Below are positions 26,485 through 36,121 of a DNA stretch of 39,636 nucleotides, one piece after another. The notes below the pieces were generated by a model. That model was not told the DNA's origin and searched no databases. It saw only the letters and a list, made by a program, of their open reading frames with translations. Positions within the stretch are counted from its first letter, which is position 1, and every line of letters begins with the position of its first letter. Both the position numbers and the translations under genes were made by a program. This DNA is from an uncultured Granulicella sp. (GTDB lineage Bacteria > Acidobacteriota > Terriglobia > Terriglobales > Acidobacteriaceae). The stretch covers positions 1 through 39,636 of the forward strand of contig CAIZFH010000066.1 of the NCBI GenBank assembly GCA_903932155.1, given 5' to 3'.

Positions 26485-28064
26485 CTGCCAGTGAAAAGAA
26501 GTTATTCGTAATCGGAACCGGCACTGGACTTGTGGTTGCCATACTGGCTGCTGCCATTCTGATCGTTAGCGGACACCATACTTATGCAGCGGAGTCGACC
26601 TCTCCTGTATCGAGGGCGATGAAGCAGCCAGCGGCGGCAGCGCAACCGGAAGCGAACCAAGGGACGCAGCCGGGTACAACGCTGGAATTGACACCGGCGG
26701 AGATTACTGCGGCGGGCATTCAAGTAGCCGAGGTCCGTACGGCAGCGTTGAAGACGGACATCGACGCATTTGGACGCGTGGAGCAGCCGGAGGCACAGCT
26801 TGCCGCGGTGAGTGCGCGCATCAGCGGACGAGTGGACAAACTCTATGTGCAGTACACCGGCGAGAGCGTGCGGCGCGGCCAGGCGGTGGCGGATGTATAC
26901 AGCCCTGAGGTGGCAACAGCGGTCGAGGACTACCGGCTGGCACAGGAGAACCGCAAGCAACTGCGAGGCTCCGATGAAGCCGGTGCACGCGCACAAGCCG
27001 ATGCGTTGGTGAATGCGAGCCAACGGAAGCTGGAGCTGTGGGGCGTCAACAAAGAACAGATCGACGCACCCGCGTCGGTCGGCGTTCCACACACAACGCT
27101 CTATGCCTCGGCGTCGGGAAGCGTGGTGGAGCGCAAGGTGACGCAGGGGCAGTACGTCAACGCGGGCGACACACTCTTCACCGTCGCCGACCTCAGCCAG
27201 GTGTGGATCAAGGCCGATGTCTACGAGGACCAACTGCCGCAGATTCGCCGCGGGCAGGAGGTGGAAATCACTTCGGAGGCGCTGCCCAATCGCACACTGC
27301 ACGGGCGCGTGGACTTCATCGAGCCGCAAGCCAACCAGCAGACGCGCACCGTGCCCGTGCATGTGCATTTGGCGAATCCGGGGATGAAGTTGCTGCCGGG
27401 CATGTTTGTCAACGCGACGTTTATCAGCCATGCGGCGAGCGAGTCGATTGTAGTGCCGCGCTCTGCGGTGCTCGACACGGGTACGCGGAAGATCGTCTAT
27501 CTCGCGCGGCCCAATGGAGTCTTTGAAGCGCGCGAAGTGGCTGTTGGCGCGCCCTCCGAAGATCTATTCCCTGTAACGAGCGGCCTGGTGCGCGGAGACA
27601 AAGTGGTGCTTAGCGGAAACTTCCTGATCGATTCGCAGGCACATCTCAGCTCTGGCATGTCGGGAATGTATGGGGGTTCAAAGGAGTTTGCAGCGAGCGC
27701 ACCAAACCCCTCCGCGCCAACCCCAGCATCCGGAAGCAGCACTGCGGCCACCACAAAGATCAATCTGCAAACGGACACTCCGCTGAAGGCAGGCGCAGAC
27801 AACGCCTTCAACGCAACTCTGGTTGGCCCCGATGGAAAGCCGATCACCGACGCACACGTCACGGTGACGCTGGTGATGCCCGCGATGCCATCGATGGGAA
27901 TGCCGGAGATGAAGAGCACGTTTGAGCTGCCGTGGTCGTCCGGCAAGCAGATGTATGTGGGTAAGGGGCAGCCGGGAATGTCGGGCTCGTGGAGCGTGAC
28001 CGTCGAGGCAAGCAGAAACGGCGCTGTGATTGCAACCATACACACACACCTGAGCGCGAAGTAG
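26481..28064 (+). CDS. cusB: RND periplasmic adaptor, CusB-like, with C-terminal YtkA/FixH-like domain (527 aa)
   Basis: The membrane-fusion protein linking the inner-membrane pump to TolC. One N-terminal helix (VVAILAAAILIVSG) anchors or exports it. Residues about 70-410 show the adaptor fold: AAVSARISGRVDKLYVQYTG and the lipoyl half VERKVTQGQYVNAGDTLF, the beta-barrel start VWIKADVYEDQLPQIRRGQ, and VPRSAVLDTGTRKIVYL near the membrane-proximal domain. After a Ser/Ala-rich linker comes an extra domain (about 430-527; LVGPDGKPITDAHVTVTLVM, then MPAMPSMGMPEM) that resembles YtkA/FixH-like domains and is rich in Met, fitting Cu(I)/Ag(I) binding. Standard E. coli CusB lacks it. Overlaps the TolC gene by four bases and is 9 bases from cusA. 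Confidence 0.9.
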   Translation: MTASEKKLFVIGTGTGLVVAILAAAILIVSGHHTYAAESTSPVSRAMKQPAAAAQPEANQGTQPGTTLELTPAEITAAGIQVAEVRTAALKTDIDAFGRVEQPEAQLAAVSARISGRVDKLYVQYTGESVRRGQAVADVYSPEVATAVEDYRLAQENRKQLRGSDEAGARAQADALVNASQRKLELWGVNKEQIDAPASVGVPHTTLYASASGSVVERKVTQGQYVNAGDTLFTVADLSQVWIKADVYEDQLPQIRRGQEVEITSEALPNRTLHGRVDFIEPQANQQTRTVPVHVHLANPGMKLLPGMFVNATFISHAASESIVVPRSAVLDTGTRKIVYLARPNGVFEAREVAVGAPSEDLFPVTSGLVRGDKVVLSGNFLIDSQAHLSSGMSGMYGGSKEFAASAPNPSAPTPASGSSTAATTKINLQTDTPLKAGADNAFNATLVGPDGKPITDAHVTVTLVMPAMPSMGMPEMKSTFELPWSSGKQMYVGKGQPGMSGSWSVTVEASRNGAVIATIHTHLSAK

Positions 28065-28073
28065 GAGCCACCA

Positions 28074-31000
28074 ATGATTAACCGCATAATCGAGTTCTCG
28101 CTGAAAAACCGCTGGTTGGTATTGATCGCCTATGCTGTGCTGGCGGGCTGTGGCTACTGGGCGCTGCTGCGCACGCCCATCGACGCGATCCCCGACCTCA
28201 GCGAGAACCAGGTCATCGTCTTCACCGACTGGGCTGGGCGCAGCCCGCAGGAGGTTGAAGACCAGATCACCTATCCCCTGACGGTGAATCTGCAGGGCCT
28301 GCCACATGTACGCACGGTTCGCTCACAGTCGGCCTTCGGCTTCTCGATGGTGAATGTCATCTTCGAGGATTCTGTGGACATCTACTTTGCGCGCACCCGC
28401 GTGCTGGAACGGCTCTCTCTCGCTGGAAGCTTCCTGCCTGCGGGGGTGACGCCAATGATGGGACCGGACGCGACCGGCGTAGGTCAGGTGTTCTGGTACA
28501 CGGTAGAAGGCCCGTATGACAGCGGAACATTGCACTCGCTGCAGGACTGGTTCATCAAGTACCAACTCAACTCCGTGCCGGGAGTTGCTGAAGTGGCTAG
28601 CGTCGGCGGCTTTGTTAAGCAGTACCAGATCGACCTCGATCCGATGAAGCTGCGCGCCTACAACATAGCACTGAAGGACGTGGTCGGCGCGGTGGAACGC
28701 AGCAATAACAACGTCGGCGCGAAGGTGATGGAGGTGGGCAGCACTGAAGACATGGTGCGCGGCATCGGCCTGATCGGCGGGCTAAAGGACATCGAAGACA
28801 TCTCGCTCGGCGCATATAACGGCACGCCCGTTACGGTGGGCAATGTCGCCAGCGTGCAACTTGGGCCAGAATTCCGTCGCGGCGTGCTCGATAAGGGCGG
28901 CAAGGAAGCGGTTGGCGGTGTCGTTATCATCCGCTATGCGGCCAACGCGCGCGAGGTGATCGCGGCCATCAAGCAGAAGATCCAAGAGATTCAGCCGGGA
29001 CTTCCTGCTGGTGTAAAGATCATTCCGTTCTACGATCGCGGCATTCTCATCGACCACGCTGTGGACACACTGCGCCACGCGTTGATCGAAGAGATCCTGC
29101 TGGTCACACTGGCGCATGTTCTCTTTCTGTGGCACTTCCGCAGCATTCTTGTGGTCACGATTCCTCTGCCGCTGGCGGTACTCGGTGCGTTTCTGTTCAT
29201 GAGGGGCATGGATATATCGTCGAACATCATGTCGCTAGGCGGCATCGCCATCGCCATAGGAGTGCTCGTCGACGCTGGCATCGTAATGACGGAAAACGTG
29301 ATCCGCCAGGCGGAAGAGTACGAGCACAAGCACGGCAACTATCGCGAGCACATCTGGGAGATCACGTTGAATGCAGCGCGCCTGGTGGGCCGGCCCATCT
29401 CGTTCGCCATGGTCATTATCATTCTCGCATTCGTTCCTGTCTTCGCACTTACCGGGATGGAAGGCAAGATGTTTCATCCGCTCGCGTTCACAAAGACATT
29501 CGCAATGCTGTGCTCCACCATCATGGCCATCACGCTGGTACCGGTGCTCTGCACATTTCTGATTCGCGGCAAGCTGCATCGTGAGGACGAGAACCCGATT
29601 ATGCGCGTGCTACGCGCAATCTACCGGCCCACGTTGAGTTGGGCGCTGCGTCATCGCGCCATCACGCTCACTGCCGCACTGGCCCTCTTCTGTGCCGCGC
29701 TCTACACGGCGACGACGATCGGGTCGGAGTTTATGCCGCCGCTCGATGAGGAGACTGCGCTGTTCATGCCCATCACCGATCCGCGCATCTCGCTGACCAA
29801 GGCGACGGAAATTCTTCGCCAGCAGGACGCGATCATCTCCGCCGATCCGCAAGTCGCGATGGTGGTTGGCAAGGTGGGACGCGCCGAGACATCCACCGAT
29901 CCTGCGCCGGTCAACATGAGCGAGACCACCATTACCTTCAAACCGAAGGACCAATGGCCAAAGGGGCTGACGAAGGACGCTATCCTTGCGCGGCTGGATG
30001 ACAAGCTACAGATTCCCGGCGTCACCAATATATGGACGCAGCCCATTCGCAACCGCATCGACATGCTGTCCACCGGCATTCGCACTCAGATCGGAATCAA
30101 AGTCTTCGGCACCGATCTGCGTGTGATCGAGCAGAAGTCGGAGGAGATCAAGGAGGTTGTGCAGCAGATTTCAGGAGCAGTCGATCTGTACGCCGAACGC
30201 ACAACAGGTGCGCCGTATCTGGAGATGACGGTAGATCGCACGGCGGCGGACCGCTATGGATTGAATGTGGCCGATGTAGAAGACGTGATCGAAACCGCGA
30301 TCGGCGGCAAGAACCTGACCACCACCATCGAGGGCCGCCAGCGATTCCCCGTTCGCGTTCGCTATGCACGCGACTTCCGCGAAAACCCGCAGCAACTCGG
30401 CGAAGTCCTTGTCACCGGCAGCAACGGCGCACAAGTCCCGCTGAGCGAAGTCGTGAAGATCAAGACCACCACGGGACCTTCGATGATCAGCAGCGAAAAT
30501 GGCCTGCTACGCGGGGCTGTGCTGCTGAATGTGCGCGGTCGCGATGTAGGCGGCTTTGTCGATCAGGCCAAGCGCGCAGTCGCCGAGCAGGTTCAGATGC
30601 CGCCGGGCTACTACGTCGAATGGAGCGGTCAGTATGAGAACCAGATCAGCGCACGCAAGCGGTTGGAGTTGGTGATTCCCATGGTCCTGCTTGTGATCTT
30701 CGCGCTGCTCTATCGCACCTACAACTCCGCGAAGGAGGCAGCGCACGTTCTGCTGGCTGTTCCGTTTGCACTCAGCGGCGGAGTTTTTCTGGTCAAGCTG
30801 CTGGCGTTGAACTTCTCAGTCGCGGTATGGGTCGGCTTTATCGCGCTCTTTGGAACGGCCGTGCAGACCGGGGTCGTGATGGTCATCTATCTCAACGAGG
30901 CGGTCGCGCGTCGCATCGCCACGGAGGGTCAACTTACAATCGCCGGCCTGCACTCCGCGGTCATGGAGGGTGCCCTGTTGCGCCTTCGCCCCAAGGTGAT

Positions 31001-31193
31001 GACGGTGGCAACAGTGGTGGCCGGCCTGCTGCCGCTGCTGTGGTCCACACGCACCGGCGCGGAGTTCATGCGACCGCTCGCCGCACCTGTACTGGGCGGA
31101 ATGCTCAGTTCCCTCCTCCATGTGCTGATCGTGACTCCGGTGATCTTCACCTGGCTGCGCGAGCGGGAGTTGCGCAGGGAACAGATAGCATGA
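28074..31193 (+). CDS. cusA: CusA/CzcA-family heavy-metal RND efflux pump (1039 aa)
   Basis: The proton-driven inner-membrane pump of the tripartite system, exporting metal from the periplasm or cytoplasm through the adaptor and TolC. Full family length, with 12 expected helices in two halves. The family signature [17 protein letters not shown] is at the N-terminus, [12 protein letters not shown] in the porter domain, and helix 4 reads [20 protein letters not shown] with the proton-relay acidic residue. Three methionines at 565 (LFMPITD), 615 (VNMSETT) and 664 (RIDMLSTG) are spaced 50 and 49 residues apart, the same spacing as Met573, Met623 and Met672 that bind Cu(I)/Ag(I) in E. coli CusA. 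This supports monovalent copper/silver over Zn/Co/Cd. It ends 8 bases from the convergent gene at 31202, with no visible terminator between. Confidence 0.93.
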   Translation: MINRIIEFSLKNRWLVLIAYAVLAGCGYWALLRTPIDAIPDLSENQVIVFTDWAGRSPQEVEDQITYPLTVNLQGLPHVRTVRSQSAFGFSMVNVIFEDSVDIYFARTRVLERLSLAGSFLPAGVTPMMGPDATGVGQVFWYTVEGPYDSGTLHSLQDWFIKYQLNSVPGVAEVASVGGFVKQYQIDLDPMKLRAYNIALKDVVGAVERSNNNVGAKVMEVGSTEDMVRGIGLIGGLKDIEDISLGAYNGTPVTVGNVASVQLGPEFRRGVLDKGGKEAVGGVVIIRYAANAREVIAAIKQKIQEIQPGLPAGVKIIPFYDRGILIDHAVDTLRHALIEEILLVTLAHVLFLWHFRSILVVTIPLPLAVLGAFLFMRGMDISSNIMSLGGIAIAIGVLVDAGIVMTENVIRQAEEYEHKHGNYREHIWEITLNAARLVGRPISFAMVIIILAFVPVFALTGMEGKMFHPLAFTKTFAMLCSTIMAITLVPVLCTFLIRGKLHREDENPIMRVLRAIYRPTLSWALRHRAITLTAALALFCAALYTATTIGSEFMPPLDEETALFMPITDPRISLTKATEILRQQDAIISADPQVAMVVGKVGRAETSTDPAPVNMSETTITFKPKDQWPKGLTKDAILARLDDKLQIPGVTNIWTQPIRNRIDMLSTGIRTQIGIKVFGTDLRVIEQKSEEIKEVVQQISGAVDLYAERTTGAPYLEMTVDRTAADRYGLNVADVEDVIETAIGGKNLTTTIEGRQRFPVRVRYARDFRENPQQLGEVLVTGSNGAQVPLSEVVKIKTTTGPSMISSENGLLRGAVLLNVRGRDVGGFVDQAKRAVAEQVQMPPGYYVEWSGQYENQISARKRLELVIPMVLLVIFALLYRTYNSAKEAAHVLLAVPFALSGGVFLVKLLALNFSVAVWVGFIALFGTAVQTGVVMVIYLNEAVARRIATEGQLTIAGLHSAVMEGALLRLRPKVMTVATVVAGLLPLLWSTRTGAEFMRPLAAPVLGGMLSSLLHVLIVTPVIFTWLRERELRREQIA

Positions 31194-31201
31194 CTTACCT
31201 C

Positions 31202-32470
31202 TCAATGACCCTTGGCCCAACAGGCGCTGAGGTTGGCCGGCGGCGGCTCTCCCGTGTTGGTTCCCGGATAAAACTGGCCGCTACAGTCGCTGTACCAGGT
31301 ATCCACGTTGGCACCGACCGTTTGGCAACTGCCCACATCGTTGCACACTTTTTTGGTGCCTAGCTGCGCGTTGTAGTCGTGCCCATTGCCGTTGTCGCCG
31401 GAACCGGACGACCCGGAGTTGGTGATGGCTTTGTTGGTGTTCTCAATGGCGTTGAAGTTGGCGTCGGAGTTCTTTTTCCAGGCCGCATTATTGGCCTCCT
31501 CCTGCGCTTCCATCTGCTGGGACCGCTGGAGGGTGGACTGGGTAATGGCATTGGACTCGCGGATGACATTGCCGGCCGTATCGTTGCACTCTCTGGCATA
31601 GTTCTGCAGCCAGGCCTGGTTCATCTGGAATGTGCCCAGCGCCTGGTTTACGGCCGCGGCCGCCGATGCGCTGTCCGCGGGAGTTGATAGGTAGCCGGCA
31701 ATGCGATAGACCGCCCAGATGGAGACCTGTCCGCCGGGCTGAAAAGCCTGCACGGTAATGGCGTAGGCATAGCCGATGCTGGTGCCACATTTGAATGAGA
31801 CGTCCCCGGCATCGACGTGTACCGTCTTTCCTTCAGCCTGCGCAATTGGGCCAAATTCCGCATTCAAGGCCTGCGTCTGAGAGAGAATGGGACCGCCGCG
31901 CATCATGGTGGCAGAGGGGCATAAGCTCTGCTGCACATACTCGGAGGCAAACTGCGCACCGGGGCGATATGGCTCCAGCACCAGGCTGGTGCCCGAGCCA
32001 GTTGGCATAACCTGACCAACGCGCATACCCATCATCTGGGTTGCCCGGTTGGGAACTTCGCGCATCATGATTTTTGGATCGTCCATAAACATTTGCGCGC
32101 CGCCATCGGGCGACTGCGCGCGCACCACATAGTGGACTTCGATCTGAGTGGTGCGGGCGGTGCCGCCGGATATATGCCAGCCCACCGGCAGCGAGACTGA
32201 AAAGGCGCTCTCGGCCGGATCCTGCCACCGTTGATAATGGTTTACCGGGACAATCGCTGCACTGGGCTGCGCTACCACGGGAGGCGCTGCGCCGAGCTGC
32301 GCTGCGACAGGCTGCGCTGCGACGGGCTGTGTTACGCCCGCGGGTGGCTTAGTAAAGTGTACGTTGCCATTCGAATCAACCCAGGTGCCAGCGTCTTGTG
32401 GTCTGCCTGAGGTGGACTGTAGAACAAGCAATATTAGGGGAAACAAACTTCTGGCCAGAATTCGTTGCAC
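31202..32470 (-). CDS. Secreted protein sharing the DYN-LGT-W C-terminal motif (422 aa)
   Basis: Exported by a signal peptide (ILARSLFPLILLVLQSTSG). Residues about 27-45 read AGTWVDSNGNVHFTKPPAG, like a short DUF4124-type N-terminal segment. A reiterated low-complexity stretch follows (PVAAQPVAAQLGAAPPVVAQ), then an unassigned domain beginning FSVSLPVGWHISGG (about 90-285), a Gln/Asn/Ala-rich helix (QRSQQMEAQEEANNAAWKKN), a Gly/Ser linker, and a C-terminal motif from residue 365 (DYNAQLGTKK, DTWYSDCSGQFYPGT). The LPxGW domain and the C-terminal motif parallel those of the PDZ protein at 23118. Six cysteines, most in the C-terminal motif, suggest disulfides. It faces cusA with 8 bases between stops. 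No function is known to me. Confidence 0.8.
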   Translation of the reverse strand: MQRILARSLFPLILLVLQSTSGRPQDAGTWVDSNGNVHFTKPPAGVTQPVAAQPVAAQLGAAPPVVAQPSAAIVPVNHYQRWQDPAESAFSVSLPVGWHISGGTARTTQIEVHYVVRAQSPDGGAQMFMDDPKIMMREVPNRATQMMGMRVGQVMPTGSGTSLVLEPYRPGAQFASEYVQQSLCPSATMMRGGPILSQTQALNAEFGPIAQAEGKTVHVDAGDVSFKCGTSIGYAYAITVQAFQPGGQVSIWAVYRIAGYLSTPADSASAAAAVNQALGTFQMNQAWLQNYARECNDTAGNVIRESNAITQSTLQRSQQMEAQEEANNAAWKKNSDANFNAIENTNKAITNSGSSGSGDNGNGHDYNAQLGTKKVCNDVGSCQTVGANVDTWYSDCSGQFYPGTNTGEPPPANLSACWAKGH

Positions 32471-32732
32471 TGAACCTCCTGGTTGCAGCGTGAAATGGGG
32501 AATTTGTCACTCCGTTCAAACTGTCTATCCCAAGCCGTCCCCATGGCACCCTTATGTGCAGGTGCTCCAGAGGAAGAGCCGGGGGTTTGTCGCGCAGTGT
32601 TCCAGCGGATTCCGTAGAAATTTAGATGAGTGCAGCTGACTGAAATGGTGCAAAGTATGAGCGAGGGATGAAGACACCCCCGGCGCAGGCAATCCTTTAT
32701 TGCGGCAATCCTACTATGGGCGCAAAGTCGCA

Positions 32733-32778
32733 GATACCCCATCCCGCGGCGAGTTGGCCGCCACAAGGATGGGGTATC
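32733..32778. repeat. Nested inverted repeat after glgP
   Basis: GATACCCCATCC (32733-32744) and GGATGGGGTATC (32767-32778) are perfect 12-base arms. The 22-base interior holds a second stem GCGGC-gagttg-GCCGC (32746-32761). It starts 13 bases after the end of glgP. There is no T-run, so it could be a Rho-type end, an mRNA 3'-protecting structure, or a dispersed palindromic (REP-like) element. Related words (CTTTGCG and GGGTGGGGGATAC) recur at 35374-35409 on the other side of the gene. Confidence 0.7.
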
Positions 32779-32791
32779 CGTTCCTCCTCGA

Positions 32792-35287
32792 CTACAACTC
32801 GATCTTCACCGGCCACGTCTTCCAGATGTCCGCGCAGTAGTCGCGAATCGACCGGTCCGAAGAGAATTTGCCCATGCGTGCGACGTTCAGGATGGACATG
32901 CGAGCCCACGCGTCCTGGTCGCGGTAGGCTTCACTGACTCGGTCCTGGCAGTCGATGTACGACTGATAGTCGGCCAGCAGCAGATACTCATCTTTATTCA
33001 GGAGAGAATTGTAGAGTGGCGCGAACAAGCCGCGGTCGCCGTGCGAGAACTCGCCGCTGGTCAGTGAGTCCAGCACCTCGCGCAGGCTCTCGTTGACGTC
33101 GTACGGCGCGCGTGGATAGTAGCCCTCGGCCTTGCGCTGTTGCACCTCCTGCACGCTAAGCCCGAAGAGAAAGAAGTTCTCCTGGCCGACCTCCTCACGA
33201 ATCTCCACATTGGCTCCGTCCAAGGTGCCAATGGTGAGCGCGCCGTTCATGGCAAACTTCATGTTGCCGGTTCCCGAGGCTTCCTTGCCGGCCAGCGATA
33301 TCTGCTCCGAGAGGTCGGCTGCCGGGTAGACCCTCTGGCCCACCTTGACGTTGTAGTTGGGCAGGAAGACCACCTTCAGCCTCTCCCTCACCAGCGGATT
33401 GGCATTGACCACTTCGCCGATCGAGTGAATCAGTTTGATGATCAGTTTCGCCATGTGGTATCCGGGCGCGGCTTTGCCTCCGAAGAGGAACGTCCTCGGC
33501 ACAAGGTCGATCTCCGGGTTGTGCTGGATACGTTTGTAAAGCGTCAGGATATGCAAAATCTGTAGATGTTGCCGCTTATATTCATGCAGGCGCTTGACCA
33601 GCACATCGAACATGGAAGTAGGATCAGTGGCGATGCCAACTCGTTCCTGAATGTACGCCGAAAGTTCCAGCTTGTTGTGCAGCTTGATCGCCTTCCACTC
33701 ACGCAGCAGATCCGGGTTGTCCACCATCGTTTCAAGTCGACGCAGCTTGTCGAGATCGTGCTCCCAGCCCGGACCCACATGCGAAGTCAGCAGATGGGCC
33801 AGCCTGGGATTGCTGAGCACTATCCAGCGCCTCGGCGTCACCCCGTTGGTCTTGTTGCTGAACTTCTCCGGCGTCAGCTCGTAAAAATCGCGAAGTACGC
33901 TTGTCTTCAACAACTCCGTATGCAGCTCTGCCACACCATTGATCGCATGACTGCCGAGCGCGGCCAGGTGCGCCATGCGCACATACTTCCCACCGTTTTC
34001 ATGGATCAGTGAAAGGTTACGCACGCGCTGCTCGTCGCCCCAGTAGCGCAGGCGCACACCCTCAAGATGACGCCGGTTGATCTCATCGATGATCTCCAGA
34101 TGGCGCGGCAGCAGCGCACCAAACAGACTCAACTCCCACTGCTCCAGCGCCTCCGGCAGCAGCGTGTGGTTGGTATAGGAAAGCGTTCCCTGGGTCACCC
34201 GCCATGCCGTCTCCCATTCCATCGAGTGTTCATCCACCAACAAGCGCATCAACTCGGCCACGGCAATCGCCGGATGGGTGTCGTTCATTTGGATGGCAAA
34301 CTTGCGCTGTAACGCAGTGAGCGGACGATTCATGGAGAGCTGAATCTTCAGAATGTGTTGCAGCGAACACGACACGAAGAAGAACTGCTGCGCCAGCCGC
34401 AACTGCTTACCCTGAATGTCTTCGTCGTTGGGGTAAAGGATTTTGGAGATGTTTTCCGACGACACCTTCTCGGCGACTGCACCAAAGAAATCACCCGTAT
34501 TGAACGTGCCAAAGTCGAAGGAGTCGACCGCCTGCGCCGACCACAGCCGCATGGTATTTGCGGTATTGGTCTTGTAGCCCAGAATCGGCGTATCGTGGGG
34601 AACTCCTCGCACAACGCGCTCGGGAAGCCATTTCACATGGCGGCGGCCGGCGGAGTCGGTGTAGGCTTCGGTGCGTCCACCAAACTTTACATCGAAGGCG
34701 TCTTCTGGCCGCTCCAGTGCCCAGGGATTGCCCAGCTTCAACCACTTGTCGGTGGTCTCCACCTGCCAACCATCTTTGATCTGCTGATCGAAGATGCCGT
34801 ATTCGTAGCGAATTCCGTAGCCGATGGCAGGGATATCGAGCGTGGCCAGGGAGTCCATAAAGCAGGACGCAAGCCGCCCCAGACCGCCATTGCCCAGCCC
34901 TGGCTCCTGCTCCTGCTCAATCAGGGTATTCAGTTCGATGCCCAGCGAACGCATTGCCTGATCGGTCTCTTCGTAGATGCCAAGGTTGATCAGATTGTTG
35001 GCAAGATGCGGCCCGGTGAGAAACTCCGCGGATAAGTAGCAGACGACGCGCACATCCTGTGCCTGGTAGTTCTTTACAGTGGAAACCCAGCGCTCGATCA
35101 GACGGTCGCGCACGGTATGCGCCAGGGCCATATACAGATCGTTTACGGTGGCCCGTTCCCGGTAGCGTCCCTGCACGCAGAAGAGGTTGTCGAGGAAGGA
35201 TTGAGCCAGCGCACTGACACTCAAGGCTGTTCTTTGGCTCTTATGCACATCAACGGACGGCGGAATCGCTCTTTCAACTTCAGGCAT
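32792..35287 (-). CDS. glgP: Glycogen/maltodextrin phosphorylase (831 aa)
   Basis: Cleaves alpha-1,4-glucan ends with phosphate to give glucose-1-phosphate, in glycogen breakdown. The length fits the family. Visible motifs: the N-terminal half with YLSAEFLTGPHLANNLINLG, EQEQEPGLGNGGLGRLASC and GYGIRYEYGIFDQ; the middle with NDTHPAIAVAELMR; and the C-terminal half with FSNKTNGVTPRRWI, VKRLHEYKRQ, and EASGTGNMKFAMNGALTIG, which holds the lysine binding pyridoxal phosphate (about residue 676). I choose the ATG at 35285-35287 because AGGGAGC lies about 8 bases before it; an in-frame start 44 codons earlier lies in a repeat-like stretch. The gene stands alone, with no glgB/glgC/malQ partner in view. 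Confidence 0.95.
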   Translation of the reverse strand: MPEVERAIPPSVDVHKSQRTALSVSALAQSFLDNLFCVQGRYRERATVNDLYMALAHTVRDRLIERWVSTVKNYQAQDVRVVCYLSAEFLTGPHLANNLINLGIYEETDQAMRSLGIELNTLIEQEQEPGLGNGGLGRLASCFMDSLATLDIPAIGYGIRYEYGIFDQQIKDGWQVETTDKWLKLGNPWALERPEDAFDVKFGGRTEAYTDSAGRRHVKWLPERVVRGVPHDTPILGYKTNTANTMRLWSAQAVDSFDFGTFNTGDFFGAVAEKVSSENISKILYPNDEDIQGKQLRLAQQFFFVSCSLQHILKIQLSMNRPLTALQRKFAIQMNDTHPAIAVAELMRLLVDEHSMEWETAWRVTQGTLSYTNHTLLPEALEQWELSLFGALLPRHLEIIDEINRRHLEGVRLRYWGDEQRVRNLSLIHENGGKYVRMAHLAALGSHAINGVAELHTELLKTSVLRDFYELTPEKFSNKTNGVTPRRWIVLSNPRLAHLLTSHVGPGWEHDLDKLRRLETMVDNPDLLREWKAIKLHNKLELSAYIQERVGIATDPTSMFDVLVKRLHEYKRQHLQILHILTLYKRIQHNPEIDLVPRTFLFGGKAAPGYHMAKLIIKLIHSIGEVVNANPLVRERLKVVFLPNYNVKVGQRVYPAADLSEQISLAGKEASGTGNMKFAMNGALTIGTLDGANVEIREEVGQENFFLFGLSVQEVQQRKAEGYYPRAPYDVNESLREVLDSLTSGEFSHGDRGLFAPLYNSLLNKDEYLLLADYQSYIDCQDRVSEAYRDQDAWARMSILNVARMGKFSSDRSIRDYCADIWKTWPVKIEL

Positions 35288-35642
35288 CGTCTTGCTCCCT
35301 GGGGCCCGGAGGCGCAAGCAGCGCGCGGGTGTATCCGCTCCATCATCGGCATAAAGCCGGAGACAATTCAGCCCTTTGCGAAGAATGGCCTCCCACGGGT
35401 GGGGGATACGCTCTCGCATCCCCAGATAGCTCGCTTGCCTGTTGTCATCTTCGGGCCAGTAAGTTCATCAAGACACTATCAGGCGGACGAACTATGAGCG
35501 TGCGCCGCCTCAGAATCCATCTAGCTGGGTCGGTCACTTCACTTGTCTATCGCACCTCGTGTTTCCTGGTGCGACTAAAGTGCAATATCGGGTGAGCAAC
35601 CTGGAATTTTATGCTTAATATCCCTTCGCAATATATGTAGGC
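35288..35642. other. Intergenic region upstream of glgP
   Basis: Carries the glgP promoter presumably (on the - strand), but no clear boxes were recognised. It includes a G-rich palindromic stretch (35371-35423, CCCAC-gg-GTGGG then GGATAC) related in wording to the repeat after glgP, and a perfect stem CGCACC (35551-35556) / GGTGCG (35568-35573). No gene is supported. Confidence 0.45.
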
Positions 35643-35912
35643 ATTACTGCCTTCATTATCAGCATGGCTCGCAGCCTGCGTCTCAAAGTGATCGCGGAAG
35701 GGGTTGAGACCGAAGCGCAGATGTCTATTCTGCGCTTCCACCAGTGCGGTGAGATTCAGGGATACTACTTCAGCAAGCCGATCTCGGCCGACGAAGCATC
35801 CTCCATGCTTCAACGCGAAGATAGGCTCGATGTCACTTGTGATGAGGACGGTGCTGGCAAGTTGTATTGGCCCGTAGCGCACAATTATTCGGTTCGGCCA
35901 CTGGAAGTCTGA
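35643..35912 (+). pseudogene. C-terminal fragment of an EAL-domain (c-di-GMP phosphodiesterase) gene
   Basis: The frame reads ITAFIISMARSLRLKVIAEG, then VETEAQ, HQCGEIQGYYFSKPISADE, which is the last third of an EAL domain: the VIAEGVET strand with its catalytic-site Glu, and the QGYYFSKP end. The N-terminal part with the EAL motif itself, and any GGDEF or sensor domains, are absent: in-frame sequence upstream meets a TAA at 35616-35618 and no longer resembles the family. No ribosome binding site precedes the internal ATG at 35664. It therefore cannot be an active phosphodiesterase and looks like a deletion relic. The last 25 residues (after about VTCDEDG) are not family-like, but may be the natural variable tail. 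Confidence 0.8.
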
Positions 35913-36121
35913 TATTGTGAGTCGAGTTGTGCTTCCTTAGTGCAACTCCTGTGAATTGATCCTCGAGGCTCTCAACTGCAAACACCTCCTGCTCTCACAG
36001 CGGGTTCTCCCTGGCATGCAAATGCCTCCTTAATTTAGCCATCTATATGCAACATCCCCTGCGTGCATTGCTCAGACTATAGCTGGGTTCAGCAGGAATA
36101 ACCTTTTATTGGACTGGAGCC

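Noticed and set aside
26502-27431. 309-codon - strand frame inside the cusB region
   Set aside because: His/Arg/Cys/Leu-rich shadow of the adaptor gene, which has clear family motifs on the + strand.
30032-30637. 201-codon + strand frame inside cusA
   Set aside because: Out-of-frame, Arg/Ser-rich shadow of a gene with intact RND motifs.
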